A DNA stretch of 22,080 bases from an uncultured Clostridia bacterium. GTDB taxonomy: Bacteria > Bacillota > Clostridia > Oscillospirales > Acutalibacteraceae. Location: NCBI GenBank assembly GCA_958436475.1, contig CAUBKG010000035.1, forward strand, positions 1-22,080, given 5' to 3'. The notes beneath the pieces are model-generated. The model saw nothing but the letters and a program-made list of their open reading frames with translations. It made no database searches and was not told where the DNA came from. This document shows positions 6,529 to 11,871 of this stretch, piece by piece; position 1 is the stretch's first letter; the number at the start of each line of letters is the position of its first letter. Position numbers and translations under genes: made by a program.

Positions 6529-6607
6529 TGAGCTTCTGTGCTCATTATACGCCGTGTATTTGAGCATGTCAACCCTAAAAATCAACTTTTTTGAGTTGCA
6601 ATGCTCA
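6529..6607. promoter_or_regulatory. divergent promoters with TGAGY-N6-GCTCA operators
   Basis: Leftward: TTGACA (complement of 6567-6572), 17 bp, TATAAT (complement of 6544-6549). Rightward: TTGCAA (6597-6602), 17 bp, TATAAT (6620-6625). Two dyads TGAGY-N6-GCTCA lie at 6529-6544 (next to the leftward -10) and 6592-6607 (over the rightward -35), plus a half-site TGAGC at 6561-6565 beside the leftward -35. The arrangement resembles a lambdoid operator set for the XRE repressor. Confidence 0.8.
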
Positions 6608-6645
6608 TTATTTTATGTTATAATGACTTCAGAGGAGTGATAAAT

Positions 6646-7047
6646 ATGGATTTTGATATCCCAGATCGTATAAAACAGGTGCGTACATCTCCATCCATCA
6701 AAATGTCGCAAACAGATTTTGGCGAAAAGATTGGGGCAACGAGGGATGCAATCAACAATCTCGAAAACAGACGAGCAGCGCCAAACGAGTTAATACTCAA
6801 AGCAATTTGCCGCGAATTTAATGTAGATTATTTTTGGCTTACCGAAGGCACCGGAGAAATGTTTGTTGATAAGGATATCGACACGCAGTTTATGGATTTA
6901 ATTGATAAAGCCATGAGCGGCGAAAATGAATTTATCCGCGGGGTGTTTAAGGCATTTGCAAAATTTGGAGACGCAGAGTGGGAGATGCTTGAAAAATTTG
7001 TAAAGGATATCTACGAAAATGGTGTTCCCGGCCAAAAAGAGAGGTAA
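6646..7047 (+). CDS. XRE-family phage repressor (CI-like), copy A
   Basis: A 133-aa protein. Residues about 5-65 form an XRE/Cro-CI HTH (KMSQTDFGEKIGATRDAINNLENRRAAPNE), followed by ICREFNVDYFWLTEGTGEMF, a conserved linker in Firmicutes phage repressors. The C-terminal 60 residues are helical and probably dimerise. There is no room for an S24 peptidase domain, so RecA-stimulated self-cleavage is not expected. ATG with AGAGGAG upstream. It faces the small protein at 6346-6507 across TGAGY-N6-GCTCA operators and likely autoregulates. Its stop runs into a fragment of an RHH gene in the -1 frame. Confidence 0.88.
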   Translation: MDFDIPDRIKQVRTSPSIKMSQTDFGEKIGATRDAINNLENRRAAPNELILKAICREFNVDYFWLTEGTGEMFVDKDIDTQFMDLIDKAMSGENEFIRGVFKAFAKFGDAEWEMLEKFVKDIYENGVPGQKER

Positions 7048-7205
7048 AGAAATCTGCTAAGAAAAACCGACGTTCCGTTGCTAAAGAAATTGAATTTATT
7101 CTATTTAATTGGGCTGGAATGGATCCAGAGGGGGACTATAACGATGTATCCTCTGTCCCTGTCGAAGTGGATCAAAAACCCGCTTACGAGGATGAAGAAA
7201 AGTAG
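7038..7205 (+). pseudogene. headless ribbon-helix-helix fragment, copy B
   Basis: In the -1 frame relative to the XRE gene, a 55-residue stretch ends with a TAG. It contains RRSVAKEIEFILFNW, matching RSTAKQIEFILEEW of the RHH gene at 6034-6207, and then a longer acidic tail. The ribbon-coding part is absent, and there is no ATG, GTG or TTG before the conserved part. It therefore reads as the 3' remnant of a duplicated gene. Alternatively, slippage at CAA AAA GAG (7033-7041) could fuse it to the repressor; the site is not a classical heptamer, so I rate this low. Confidence 0.65.
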
Positions 7206-7318
7206 TCCCAAAGTATGAACACAATTAAATCCCTGACAGAATACCCCTTCATCTCCGCCTCTTGTTTGAGCCTTTCCATAAGTTCAGCCGGTAGGCGGAT
7301 TGTTGTTTGCTCCTTCAT
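7184..7318 (-). CDS. ribbon-helix-helix protein, copy B
   Basis: A 44-aa Arc-type protein: TTIRLPAELMERLKQEAEMK (ribbon and helix 1) and YSVRDLIVFILWDYF (helix 2), ending in SSSS. ATG has AAGGAG seven bases upstream, the same leader as the paralogue at 6164-6307. Its 3' end overlaps the RHH fragment on the other strand by 22 bases, reproducing the convergent layout of copy A. Its expected upstream partner gene (7926-8066) is now separated from it by the lipoprotein gene, so it may have lost its original promoter. Confidence 0.75.
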   Translation of the reverse strand: MKEQTTIRLPAELMERLKQEAEMKGYSVRDLIVFILWDYFSSSS

Positions 7319-7336
7319 GGTAGTGCTCCTTTTTTG
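7286..7336. repeat. 51-bp perfect repeat, copy B
   Basis: Partner of 6275-6325. Weaker similarity continues to about 7358, where the inserted lipoprotein unit begins, and resumes at 7926, whose 39 bases match 6346-6384 at 36 positions. Confidence 0.9.
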
Positions 7337-7339
7337 TGA

Positions 7340-7368
7340 TTGATATTCACACCCTTTTGTGGTAAAAT
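7340..7368 (+). promoter_or_regulatory. promoter of lipoprotein gene
   Basis: TTGATA at 7340-7345, 17-bp spacer, TAAAAT at 7363-7368, about 20 bases before the start codon. The -35 falls in sequence shared with copy A, while the -10 lies in the inserted part. Confidence 0.65.
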
Positions 7369-7389
7369 ACGACAAAAGGAGGAATAACC

Positions 7390-7884
7390 GTGAAAAAACT
7401 GTTAACCATTTTGTTATGTGTCATGCTGACCGTTTGCTGCTCTGCCTGCTTCTCGCTGCCGGGAGGTTCTGGTGGCTCAAGCGGAACGTCTAAGACCCAA
7501 GAGGTAACGCTGGGCGATACCTTTACCTTTGACGGTCTGGAAATCACTTTCGGCGCCGTCTACGGATTTTCCACTATCGACAACGAGTTTAGTGCTCATA
7601 ACGGTAAAGAGGCAATCAGGATACCAATTACGCTAAAAAACACAACGGGCGAAACAAAATCACTTAATATTTTTTATTACAAGTTTTTTGGCCCGTCGGG
7701 CAACGAACTAGATATAGTAGGCACTTTGTTTGATGATGATATAAGCTATGCTGGGGAGATGCGCAGCGGCGCAACGATGGAATCCTTTGTTTATTTGCTG
7801 TACGACGGTGATGGCGATTACTACGCCGAGTTTGATAACTTTTCGTCCAAAGTTGAGGTTAAGATGCCCCTCGCAAAACCATAA
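7390..7884 (+). CDS. secreted lipoprotein, DUF4352-like (prophage moron)
   Basis: A 164-aa protein with a lipoprotein signal (MKKLLTILLCVMLTVCCSAC), a Gly/Ser linker, then a beta-rich domain starting at TLGDTFTFDGLEITFGAVYG and containing IPITLKNTTGETKSLNIFYY. This is the layout of DUF4352/telokin-like extracellular domains. GTG start with AAAGGAGGA upstream. It has its own promoter and terminator and opposite direction to its neighbours, which is typical of a moron expressed in the lysogen; it could alter the cell surface or block superinfection. Function inferred only. Confidence 0.78.
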   Translation: MKKLLTILLCVMLTVCCSACFSLPGGSGGSSGTSKTQEVTLGDTFTFDGLEITFGAVYGFSTIDNEFSAHNGKEAIRIPITLKNTTGETKSLNIFYYKFFGPSGNELDIVGTLFDDDISYAGEMRSGATMESFVYLLYDGDGDYYAEFDNFSSKVEVKMPLAKP

Positions 7885-7897
7885 TCTGATTCCCTGC

Positions 7898-7927
7898 GAG
7901 CCCCTCTTTATTGAGGGGCTCTTTTTT
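7898..7927 (+). terminator. rho-independent terminator after lipoprotein gene
   Basis: GAGCCCCTC, loop TTTATT, GAGGGGCTC, then six T. The T run overlaps the stop codon of the convergent small gene. Confidence 0.9.
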
Positions 7928-8066
7928 AACTGGCCTTCGGCGCTGCCGGAGGCTTTTCTTTTTCTTCTGCCGCCCGCTCGAGATACCCGGCGACAAACAA
8001 CAGGTCTTCGCGCGATAAAGATTTCAATTTTTTGTACATATTTTCGAGGTCGGTCTTTTTGTTCAT
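7926..8066 (-). CDS. small helical lysogeny-region protein, copy B
   Basis: A 46-aa protein. DLENMYKKLKSLSREDLLFVAGYLERA forms a likely helical pair, followed by a Lys/Pro-rich tail ending EKPPAAPKAS. ATG has a strong GGAGGTGA. It diverges from the XRE gene at 8223 and is the counterpart of the 6346-6507 protein: same position, same pattern and a nearly identical last twelve codons. The stop lies in the T run of the facing terminator. Function unknown; a Cro-like or antirepressor role is conceivable. Confidence 0.7.
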   Translation of the reverse strand: MNKKTDLENMYKKLKSLSREDLLFVAGYLERAAEEKEKPPAAPKAS

Positions 8067-8112
8067 GTCATCACCTCCATTTTTTCGAGGTTTTGTTGTT
8101 GCCTCTGTGACT

Positions 8113-8200
8113 ATAATACGCTTGTTTCACACATTTGTCAAGTGGTTTTTTGTGTGTTTCAAACTTTTTTGTTGACACACTCACATTTTTACGCTATTAT
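8113..8200. promoter_or_regulatory. divergent promoters of second XRE switch
   Basis: Leftward: TTGACA (complement of 8136-8141), 17 bp, TATTAT (complement of 8113-8118). Rightward: TTGACA at 8172-8177, 17 bp, TATTAT at 8195-8200. Repeats built from GTTTCACACA (8124-8133), TGTGTGTTTCAAAC (8151-8164) and GACACACTCACA (8174-8185) surround both -35 boxes and are operator candidates. They differ from the TGAGC-type sites of the first switch. Confidence 0.75.
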
Positions 8201-8222
8201 ACTGACATAGGGAGGTATCGGC

Positions 8223-8582
8223 ATGAACGAACGTATAAAACAACTCCGGAAATTTTTAAACCTAACTCAACAGGAATTTGCAGATCGTATAAAAATGAAA
8301 AGAAACACTATTGCGAATTATGAAACAGACCGTAACGAGCCGAGCAATTCAGTTGTTTCCTTAATCTGCCGGGAATTTAATGTTAGCGAGAGATGGCTCC
8401 GCAACGGCGAAGGAGAGATGTTCAACGAGCTCTCCGTGGATGAGGAGTTTATAAAAATCTGTGTGGATATCCAGGTATCGGACGATGACTTTATCAAGCG
8501 GCTCTTGCGCATATATTGGGGACTGGATGATGCCACAAAAGCGACGATCCGCAAGCTCATCAATGATCTAGCAGACAAATAA
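8223..8582 (+). CDS. XRE-family phage repressor (CI-like), copy B
   Basis: A 119-aa protein with an N-terminal XRE HTH (residues 1-58; LNLTQQEFADRIKMKRNTIA covers its first helices) and the same linker motif ICREFNVSERWLRNGEGEMF as the repressor at 6646-7047. The C-terminal 55 residues are helical (KRLLRIYWGLDDATKATIRK). No peptidase domain fits. ATG with GGGAGGTA upstream, directly downstream of a strong promoter. The HTH recognition region differs from copy A and so do the putative operators, which suggests the two repressors have separate specificities. Confidence 0.88.
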   Translation: MNERIKQLRKFLNLTQQEFADRIKMKRNTIANYETDRNEPSNSVVSLICREFNVSERWLRNGEGEMFNELSVDEEFIKICVDIQVSDDDFIKRLLRIYWGLDDATKATIRKLINDLADK

Positions 8583-8586
8583 AAAA

Positions 8587-8610
8587 GCGGCCGGTTTCCC
8601 GGCCGCCACT
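8587..8610 (+). terminator. GC-rich hairpin after XRE gene
   Basis: GCGGCCGG, loop TTTC, CCGGCCGC, then a short T-rich stretch. It starts four bases after the stop of the XRE gene. Confidence 0.7.
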
Positions 8611-8624
8611 TTTCTGTTATAAAT

Positions 8625-8649
8625 AAAGCCCTCCATTATGGAGGGCTTT
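8625..8649. terminator. bidirectional terminator hairpin
   Basis: AAAGCCCTCC, loop ATTAT, GGAGGGCTTT. It lies between the convergent XRE and SHOCT genes and can serve both strands. Confidence 0.75.
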
Positions 8650-8665
8650 GATAAAGAATATTTGA

Positions 8666-9427
8666 TTATAATAATTGTAACAATTGCGCCTTTTTTAAAT
8701 TATACTCCTCTTCGGTTATCGCTCCAATATCTAAAAGGTTTTTATATTTTGCGATCTCTTCCGCCGGTGATCCACACATCATTGTTGACGACGCGTTGTC
8801 TGACACCTTTTCCGCGTCTGCTTGCATAATTTGTAATGCAGACATGCATTCTTGGGCGGTTTTAAAATCCGTCCTATAAATTAGCCCCGTTTTATTAAAT
8901 TCCGCACCGCCTCCAATAAACACGATTGTTTCCGTTGGCTGCTCCAACGTTTTAAGTGTTATTTTAATTTCCAGGCGGCTGCACTTTGTTTTTAAACTTT
9001 TGCCTCTCGTTGCACCTACGATTGCACCGGCCCCTCCAAAAAGGAGGCCGCCTGCCGCCGCCATCCCGAGGCCACCAGTGCTTATAGTTTGACCATCTTC
9101 CAAAAGTTCCGCACTTGCTATGTCGCTATATTTATGTACAACTGCATTTCTTTTTTGCACCATCCATGTTTTTGTACGCTCATCAATTTTCAAAACACCC
9201 AAATCTTTAGTTGGTACAAAAGATTCAACCGCAGTTTGGTTTTCATCTCTTTTTTTGATAATGTATTGCAGTTCCGAGATTGACATGTTTTTTATGTTCC
9301 CATGCCGACAACACTCGCTAAAGCATTTAGGGCAAATCCATTTTCCCCATGCCTTATGTTGCAATTTGGATAGTTTCGTTGGACGTCCACAAACTTCACA
9401 AGTTACGTGTTCGTAAAATGCTCCCAT
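8666..9427 (-). CDS. zinc-ribbon and SHOCT-domain protein
   Basis: A 253-aa protein in three parts. Residues 8-42 form a zinc-ribbon pair (CEVCGRP...CPKCFSECC), as in DUF4428. Residues about 70-205 are a beta-rich, PH-like region interrupted by a Gly/Ala-rich hydrophobic stretch (GLGMAAAGGLLFGGAGAIVG). Residues about 222-253 are a SHOCT domain (AEEIAKYKNLLDIGAITEEEYNLKKAQLL). Such proteins recur in prophages and near mobile genes without a settled role; SHOCT is thought to mediate oligomerisation. GGAGG precedes the ATG. A promoter TTGGAA-17-TAAAAT lies at 9451-9479, and the LexA-controlled gene just upstream may also read into it. Confidence 0.8.
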   Translation of the reverse strand: MGAFYEHVTCEVCGRPTKLSKLQHKAWGKWICPKCFSECCRHGNIKNMSISELQYIIKKRDENQTAVESFVPTKDLGVLKIDERTKTWMVQKRNAVVHKYSDIASAELLEDGQTISTGGLGMAAAGGLLFGGAGAIVGATRGKSLKTKCSRLEIKITLKTLEQPTETIVFIGGGAEFNKTGLIYRTDFKTAQECMSALQIMQADAEKVSDNASSTMMCGSPAEEIAKYKNLLDIGAITEEEYNLKKAQLLQLL

Positions 9428-9450
9428 TTTTAAATCCTCCTTTTTACTCT

Positions 9451-9479
9451 ATTTTATCACACAATGCATGATTTTCCAA
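9451..9479 (-). promoter_or_regulatory. promoter of SHOCT-domain gene
   Basis: On the minus strand TTGGAA (9474-9479), 17-bp spacer, TAAAAT (9451-9456), 24 bases before the ATG. Confidence 0.6.
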
Positions 9480-9484
9480 ACGGT

Positions 9485-9637
9485 TTATACCTTTTTAGGC
9501 TTTTCCATTTTTTTATGTAGCGCCTTTGCATACGCATAAACCGATTGCTTAAAATATTCACTGCTATTTTGCTCCATTAAAAAAACGACTTCGTCCTTGT
9601 AATTTATTGGATTTGATTTTACGATTTTCTTATTCAT
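9485..9637 (-). CDS. 50-aa protein under LexA-type control
   Basis: A 50-aa basic, helical protein (MNKKIVKSNPINYKDEVVFL, then EYFKQSVYAYAKALHKKMEK), not recognised as a family member. GGAGGAAAACAAA precedes the ATG. Its promoter carries a perfect LexA box, so it should be made upon DNA damage. The two XRE repressors of this prophage lack self-cleavage domains, so an SOS-made small protein beside them is a candidate antirepressor, as in Gifsy-type phages. It might also be a toxin or a cell-division inhibitor. Only the gene and its control are supported directly. Confidence 0.7.
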   Translation of the reverse strand: MNKKIVKSNPINYKDEVVFLMEQNSSEYFKQSVYAYAKALHKKMEKPKKV

Positions 9638-9660
9638 TTTGTTTTCCTCCAAAACTTACA

Positions 9661-9709
9661 GAACATATGTTCGATATGTTTATTATACTTCGGGGTTACG
9701 CGATGTCAA
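9661..9709 (-). promoter_or_regulatory. promoter with LexA (SOS) box
   Basis: On the minus strand TTGACA (9704-9709), 16-bp spacer, TATAAT (9682-9687). GAACATATGTTC at 9661-9672 is a perfect palindrome matching the Gram-positive LexA consensus GAAC-N4-GTTC, placed just downstream of the -10 at the expected transcription start. Confidence 0.85.
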
Positions 9710-9878
9710 TAGCTATTAACATGTGGTGTCCCAGACTTGGGACATGGGATAATCTCCGGAAATATATCCTCATATAATAGGACGGTTTTTTTCGCAAAAG
9801 GTAACAGAAATAATGTACAAACTTTTTAAAAGTTTTTTGTGCATTCATACAAAGTACATATTATACGTGCTTTGTGTA
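9710..9878. other. non-coding stretch between two promoters, with an 18-bp palindrome
   Basis: AT-rich DNA between the LexA-controlled promoter and the hic promoter, with no credible gene. TGTCCCA-GACT-TGGGACA at 9727-9744 is a perfect 7-bp inverted repeat without a T run, so an operator is likelier than a terminator. A weaker A/T palindrome lies near 9819-9842. Confidence 0.6.
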
Positions 9879-9907
9879 TTGACAATACGTATAACACGTA
9901 CTATAAT
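9879..9907 (+). promoter_or_regulatory. promoter and operator of hicA-hicB-int
   Basis: TTGACA (9879-9884), 17-bp spacer, TATAAT (9902-9907). The spacer contains TACGT-ATAAC-ACGTA (9886-9900), an inverted repeat well placed for autorepression by HicB. Confidence 0.8.
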
Positions 9908-9929
9908 ATGATTGTAAGGAGGAGACAAC

Positions 9930-10112
9930 ATGAAATTCCGGGAGATGGAAAAGATAATTCTTGCAGATGGTTGGTATTTAGTTGATATAAAAGGCTCGCA
10001 CCATCAGTACAAGCATCCGAGCAAGACCGGAAAAGTCACTATACCGAATCATCCCGGTGACATCCCCAAACGAGTTGTTAACTCAATACTTAAACAGGCG
10101 GGGCTCAAATGA
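9930..10112 (+). CDS. hicA: HicA-type toxin (mRNA interferase)
   Basis: A 60-aa double-stranded-RNA-binding-fold toxin that cleaves mRNA. The family core is complete: GWYLVDIKGSHHQYKHP with the catalytic His in GSHHQY (residues 22-27), then KVTIPNHPGDIPKRVVNSILKQAGL. Length equals typical HicA. ATG with AAGGAGGAG upstream. HicB follows after 33 bases. As a type II pair it would help keep the prophage or act against other phages. Confidence 0.95.
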   Translation: MKFREMEKIILADGWYLVDIKGSHHQYKHPSKTGKVTIPNHPGDIPKRVVNSILKQAGLK

Positions 10113-10145
10113 GAGCCCCCGCCGCACACTGAAAGGAGAATAGTC

Positions 10146-10544
10146 GTGAACTATATTTACCCTGCTGTTTTTTACCCGGAAGAAGACGGACGCTACTCGG
10201 TTGTTTTCCCGGATTTAAACGACCTCGCTACTTATGGTGACGATCTGGCGGATGCACTGGCTATGGCACAGGAGGCATGCGCGCAATATCTTTTTACCTC
10301 GCTGCGTGACGGCGAACCGTTGCCGAATGCAACGCCCAAGGAAAAGGTTATCCTGGATGACGAGGGGGCCTTTATCAACCTAATCCTTGTCAACCTAGAC
10401 GAGTTTGCAAAGTTGCACAGAGACAAGTCTGTCAAAAAAACTCTTACTCTTCCGGCGTGGCTCAACACTGCTTGCGATGAGCGTAACATCAACTACTCCA
10501 AGGTTTTACAGGAGGCCCTTATCGCCAAAATACAGGCGCAATAA
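10146..10544 (+). CDS. hicB: HicB-type antitoxin
   Basis: A 132-aa antitoxin. The N-terminal part (MNYIYPAVFYPEEDGRYSVV, PDLNDLATYGDDLADALAMA) is the degenerate RNase-H-like HicB fold that blocks HicA. The C-terminal 45 residues (KKTLTLPAWLNTACDERNIN, KVLQEALIAKI) form an RHH DNA-binding domain for autorepression. The start is GTG with AAAGGAGAA upstream. The integrase gene begins 17 bases after its stop with no terminator between, so toxin, antitoxin and integrase are probably one transcript. Confidence 0.95.
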   Translation: MNYIYPAVFYPEEDGRYSVVFPDLNDLATYGDDLADALAMAQEACAQYLFTSLRDGEPLPNATPKEKVILDDEGAFINLILVNLDEFAKLHRDKSVKKTLTLPAWLNTACDERNINYSKVLQEALIAKIQAQ

Positions 10545-10561
10545 AGTTAAGGTGATTGATA

Positions 10562-11743
10562 ATGGCAAAAAAGAAAAACACCACCCGCGCCGATGGAAGG
10601 ATTGCCGTACAGGTATATTTGGGGCGTGTTGATGGCAAGCGGAAATATAAAACCGTATACGGAGCAACCCAAAAAGAGGCCGACGAAAAAGCCTTAGAGG
10701 TTAAGCTTGCACTGCACAAGGGGCTTGACGTATCCGCTGGGCGTGATACCTTCGGGTTTTGGTGTGACTGTTTTCTAAAGACAAAACAGTCCTCCGTATC
10801 GCACGGTCAATACGTGTCTTATGCCTCCTGCGCAAAGCATCTGTGCCGTTATCTTGATACTTTTCCCGTTGGTAAGGTACGGTCACAAGATATCCAAAAT
10901 ATCATTTTAGACCTTGCGGAAAGCAACCCCAATACATCGCAGCCAACGGCAAAAAAGACCTTGCGTGACATCCGCATGACCGCTATCCAGATATTTGACT
11001 TGGCGATAGATAACCGCGTGATCGCGTACAATCCCGCTCGCGCTGTAAAAACACCTGACAACGCGCCGAGGAGCCAACGGCGGGCTCTGACGCTGGAAGA
11101 ACAGGGATGGATAATTAATACGCAGCATCGCGCGCAAACGGCTGCTATGATTATGATGTATGCCGGATTAAGGCGCGGCGAAGTCATCCCGCTTACGTGG
11201 CCCGATATTGACTTGGACGCAGGAACCATCCGTATCAATAAATCAGTGGAGTTTATTCATAATCAGCCAAAGGTAAAAAACATGACAAAAACGGAATCCG
11301 GTATGCGTGTTGTATATATCCCCAAGCGGCTCTGTGATTTCCTCCGCGGCAAACAAAAGGATAACCTTTTAGTTTGCCCATCCGCAAAGGGGGTAATGAT
11401 GACAGAGCAGGCGTGGAAAAGTATGTGGGACAGTTATCTTATCACCCTAAACCTCCAGCACGGAGGAGTAGCCCAAGTGTACAGCAAGCACCATCCAAAG
11501 GCCATACCGCTGACGATACCCAAAATTACGGCGCATTGGCTCCGGCATACTTTTGCTACGCTGCTCTACCTGTCTGGCATAGATGTATTGACAGCAAAGG
11601 AGCAGTTAGGCCACGCCGACATAAAAACGACCCTGCAAATCTATACCCACCTCGACCAAGTGTTTAAACAGCGATCCATGTACAAATTAGATGATTACCT
11701 TGCGGACGAAAACCAAGTGCAAGTCAAATGCAAGTCATTTTAA
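10562..11743 (+). CDS. int: tyrosine integrase of the prophage
   Basis: A 393-aa phage integrase. An AP2-like arm-binding region occupies about residues 1-55, a SAM-like core-binding domain about 60-160, and the catalytic domain about 175-375. The catalytic set appears complete: Arg in AGLRRGE (204), a Lys near 243, His and Arg in HWLRHTF (325, 328), His in LGHADIKTT (351) and Tyr in IYTHL (361). ATG chosen with AAGGTGA six bases upstream; a TTG two codons earlier has no room for a binding site. It reads towards the tRNA-Lys attachment site 45 bases after its stop. Confidence 0.96.
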   Translation: MAKKKNTTRADGRIAVQVYLGRVDGKRKYKTVYGATQKEADEKALEVKLALHKGLDVSAGRDTFGFWCDCFLKTKQSSVSHGQYVSYASCAKHLCRYLDTFPVGKVRSQDIQNIILDLAESNPNTSQPTAKKTLRDIRMTAIQIFDLAIDNRVIAYNPARAVKTPDNAPRSQRRALTLEEQGWIINTQHRAQTAAMIMMYAGLRRGEVIPLTWPDIDLDAGTIRINKSVEFIHNQPKVKNMTKTESGMRVVYIPKRLCDFLRGKQKDNLLVCPSAKGVMMTEQAWKSMWDSYLITLNLQHGGVAQVYSKHHPKAIPLTIPKITAHWLRHTFATLLYLSGIDVLTAKEQLGHADIKTTLQIYTHLDQVFKQRSMYKLDDYLADENQVQVKCKSF

Positions 11744-11788
11744 TTTTACATGCATTGATACAATTGGGTTTTGGCTGTTTTATTTGTA

Positions 11789-11835
11789 GACTTTTAATCA
11801 AGGTGTCCGGAGTTCGAATCTCCGATGGGTCACCA
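11789..11835 (+). other. attachment site: 3' part of tRNA-Lys(TTT)
   Basis: The sequence runs from GAC of the anticodon stem through loop CTTTTAA (anticodon TTT at 11792-11794), T arm CGGAG-TTCGAAT-CTCCG and acceptor strand ATGGGTC to ACCA. The 5' half is absent: upstream sequence is phage DNA after int and does not restore the anticodon stem. This is the displaced host end of a tRNA gene used as attB. The reconstituted complete tRNA-Lys should lie at the other end of the prophage. Confidence 0.88.
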
Positions 11836-11836
11836 C

Positions 11837-11871
11837 ATTGCCGCGGACGATATCGTCCGCGGCAATTTTTT
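11837..11871 (+). terminator. terminator after tRNA-Lys remnant
   Basis: A 15-bp perfect palindromic stem (ATTGCCGCGGACGAT and its complement, no separate loop bases) followed by a T run. It probably ended the original tRNA transcript and also caps the facing pseudogene. Confidence 0.85.

Noticed and set aside
7033..7041. Programmed -1 frameshift as the firm explanation of the RHH fragment
   Set aside because: The bases do not form a standard X XXY YYZ heptamer and no strong downstream structure is evident, so it is kept only as an alternative.
8638..8829. Short plus-strand frame after the XRE gene
   Set aside because: It starts within a terminator hairpin and is antisense to the SHOCT domain.
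11789..11835. Complete tRNA-Lys gene
   Set aside because: The 5' half (acceptor, D arm, anticodon 5' strand) is missing; upstream is phage sequence. It is an attachment-site remnant.
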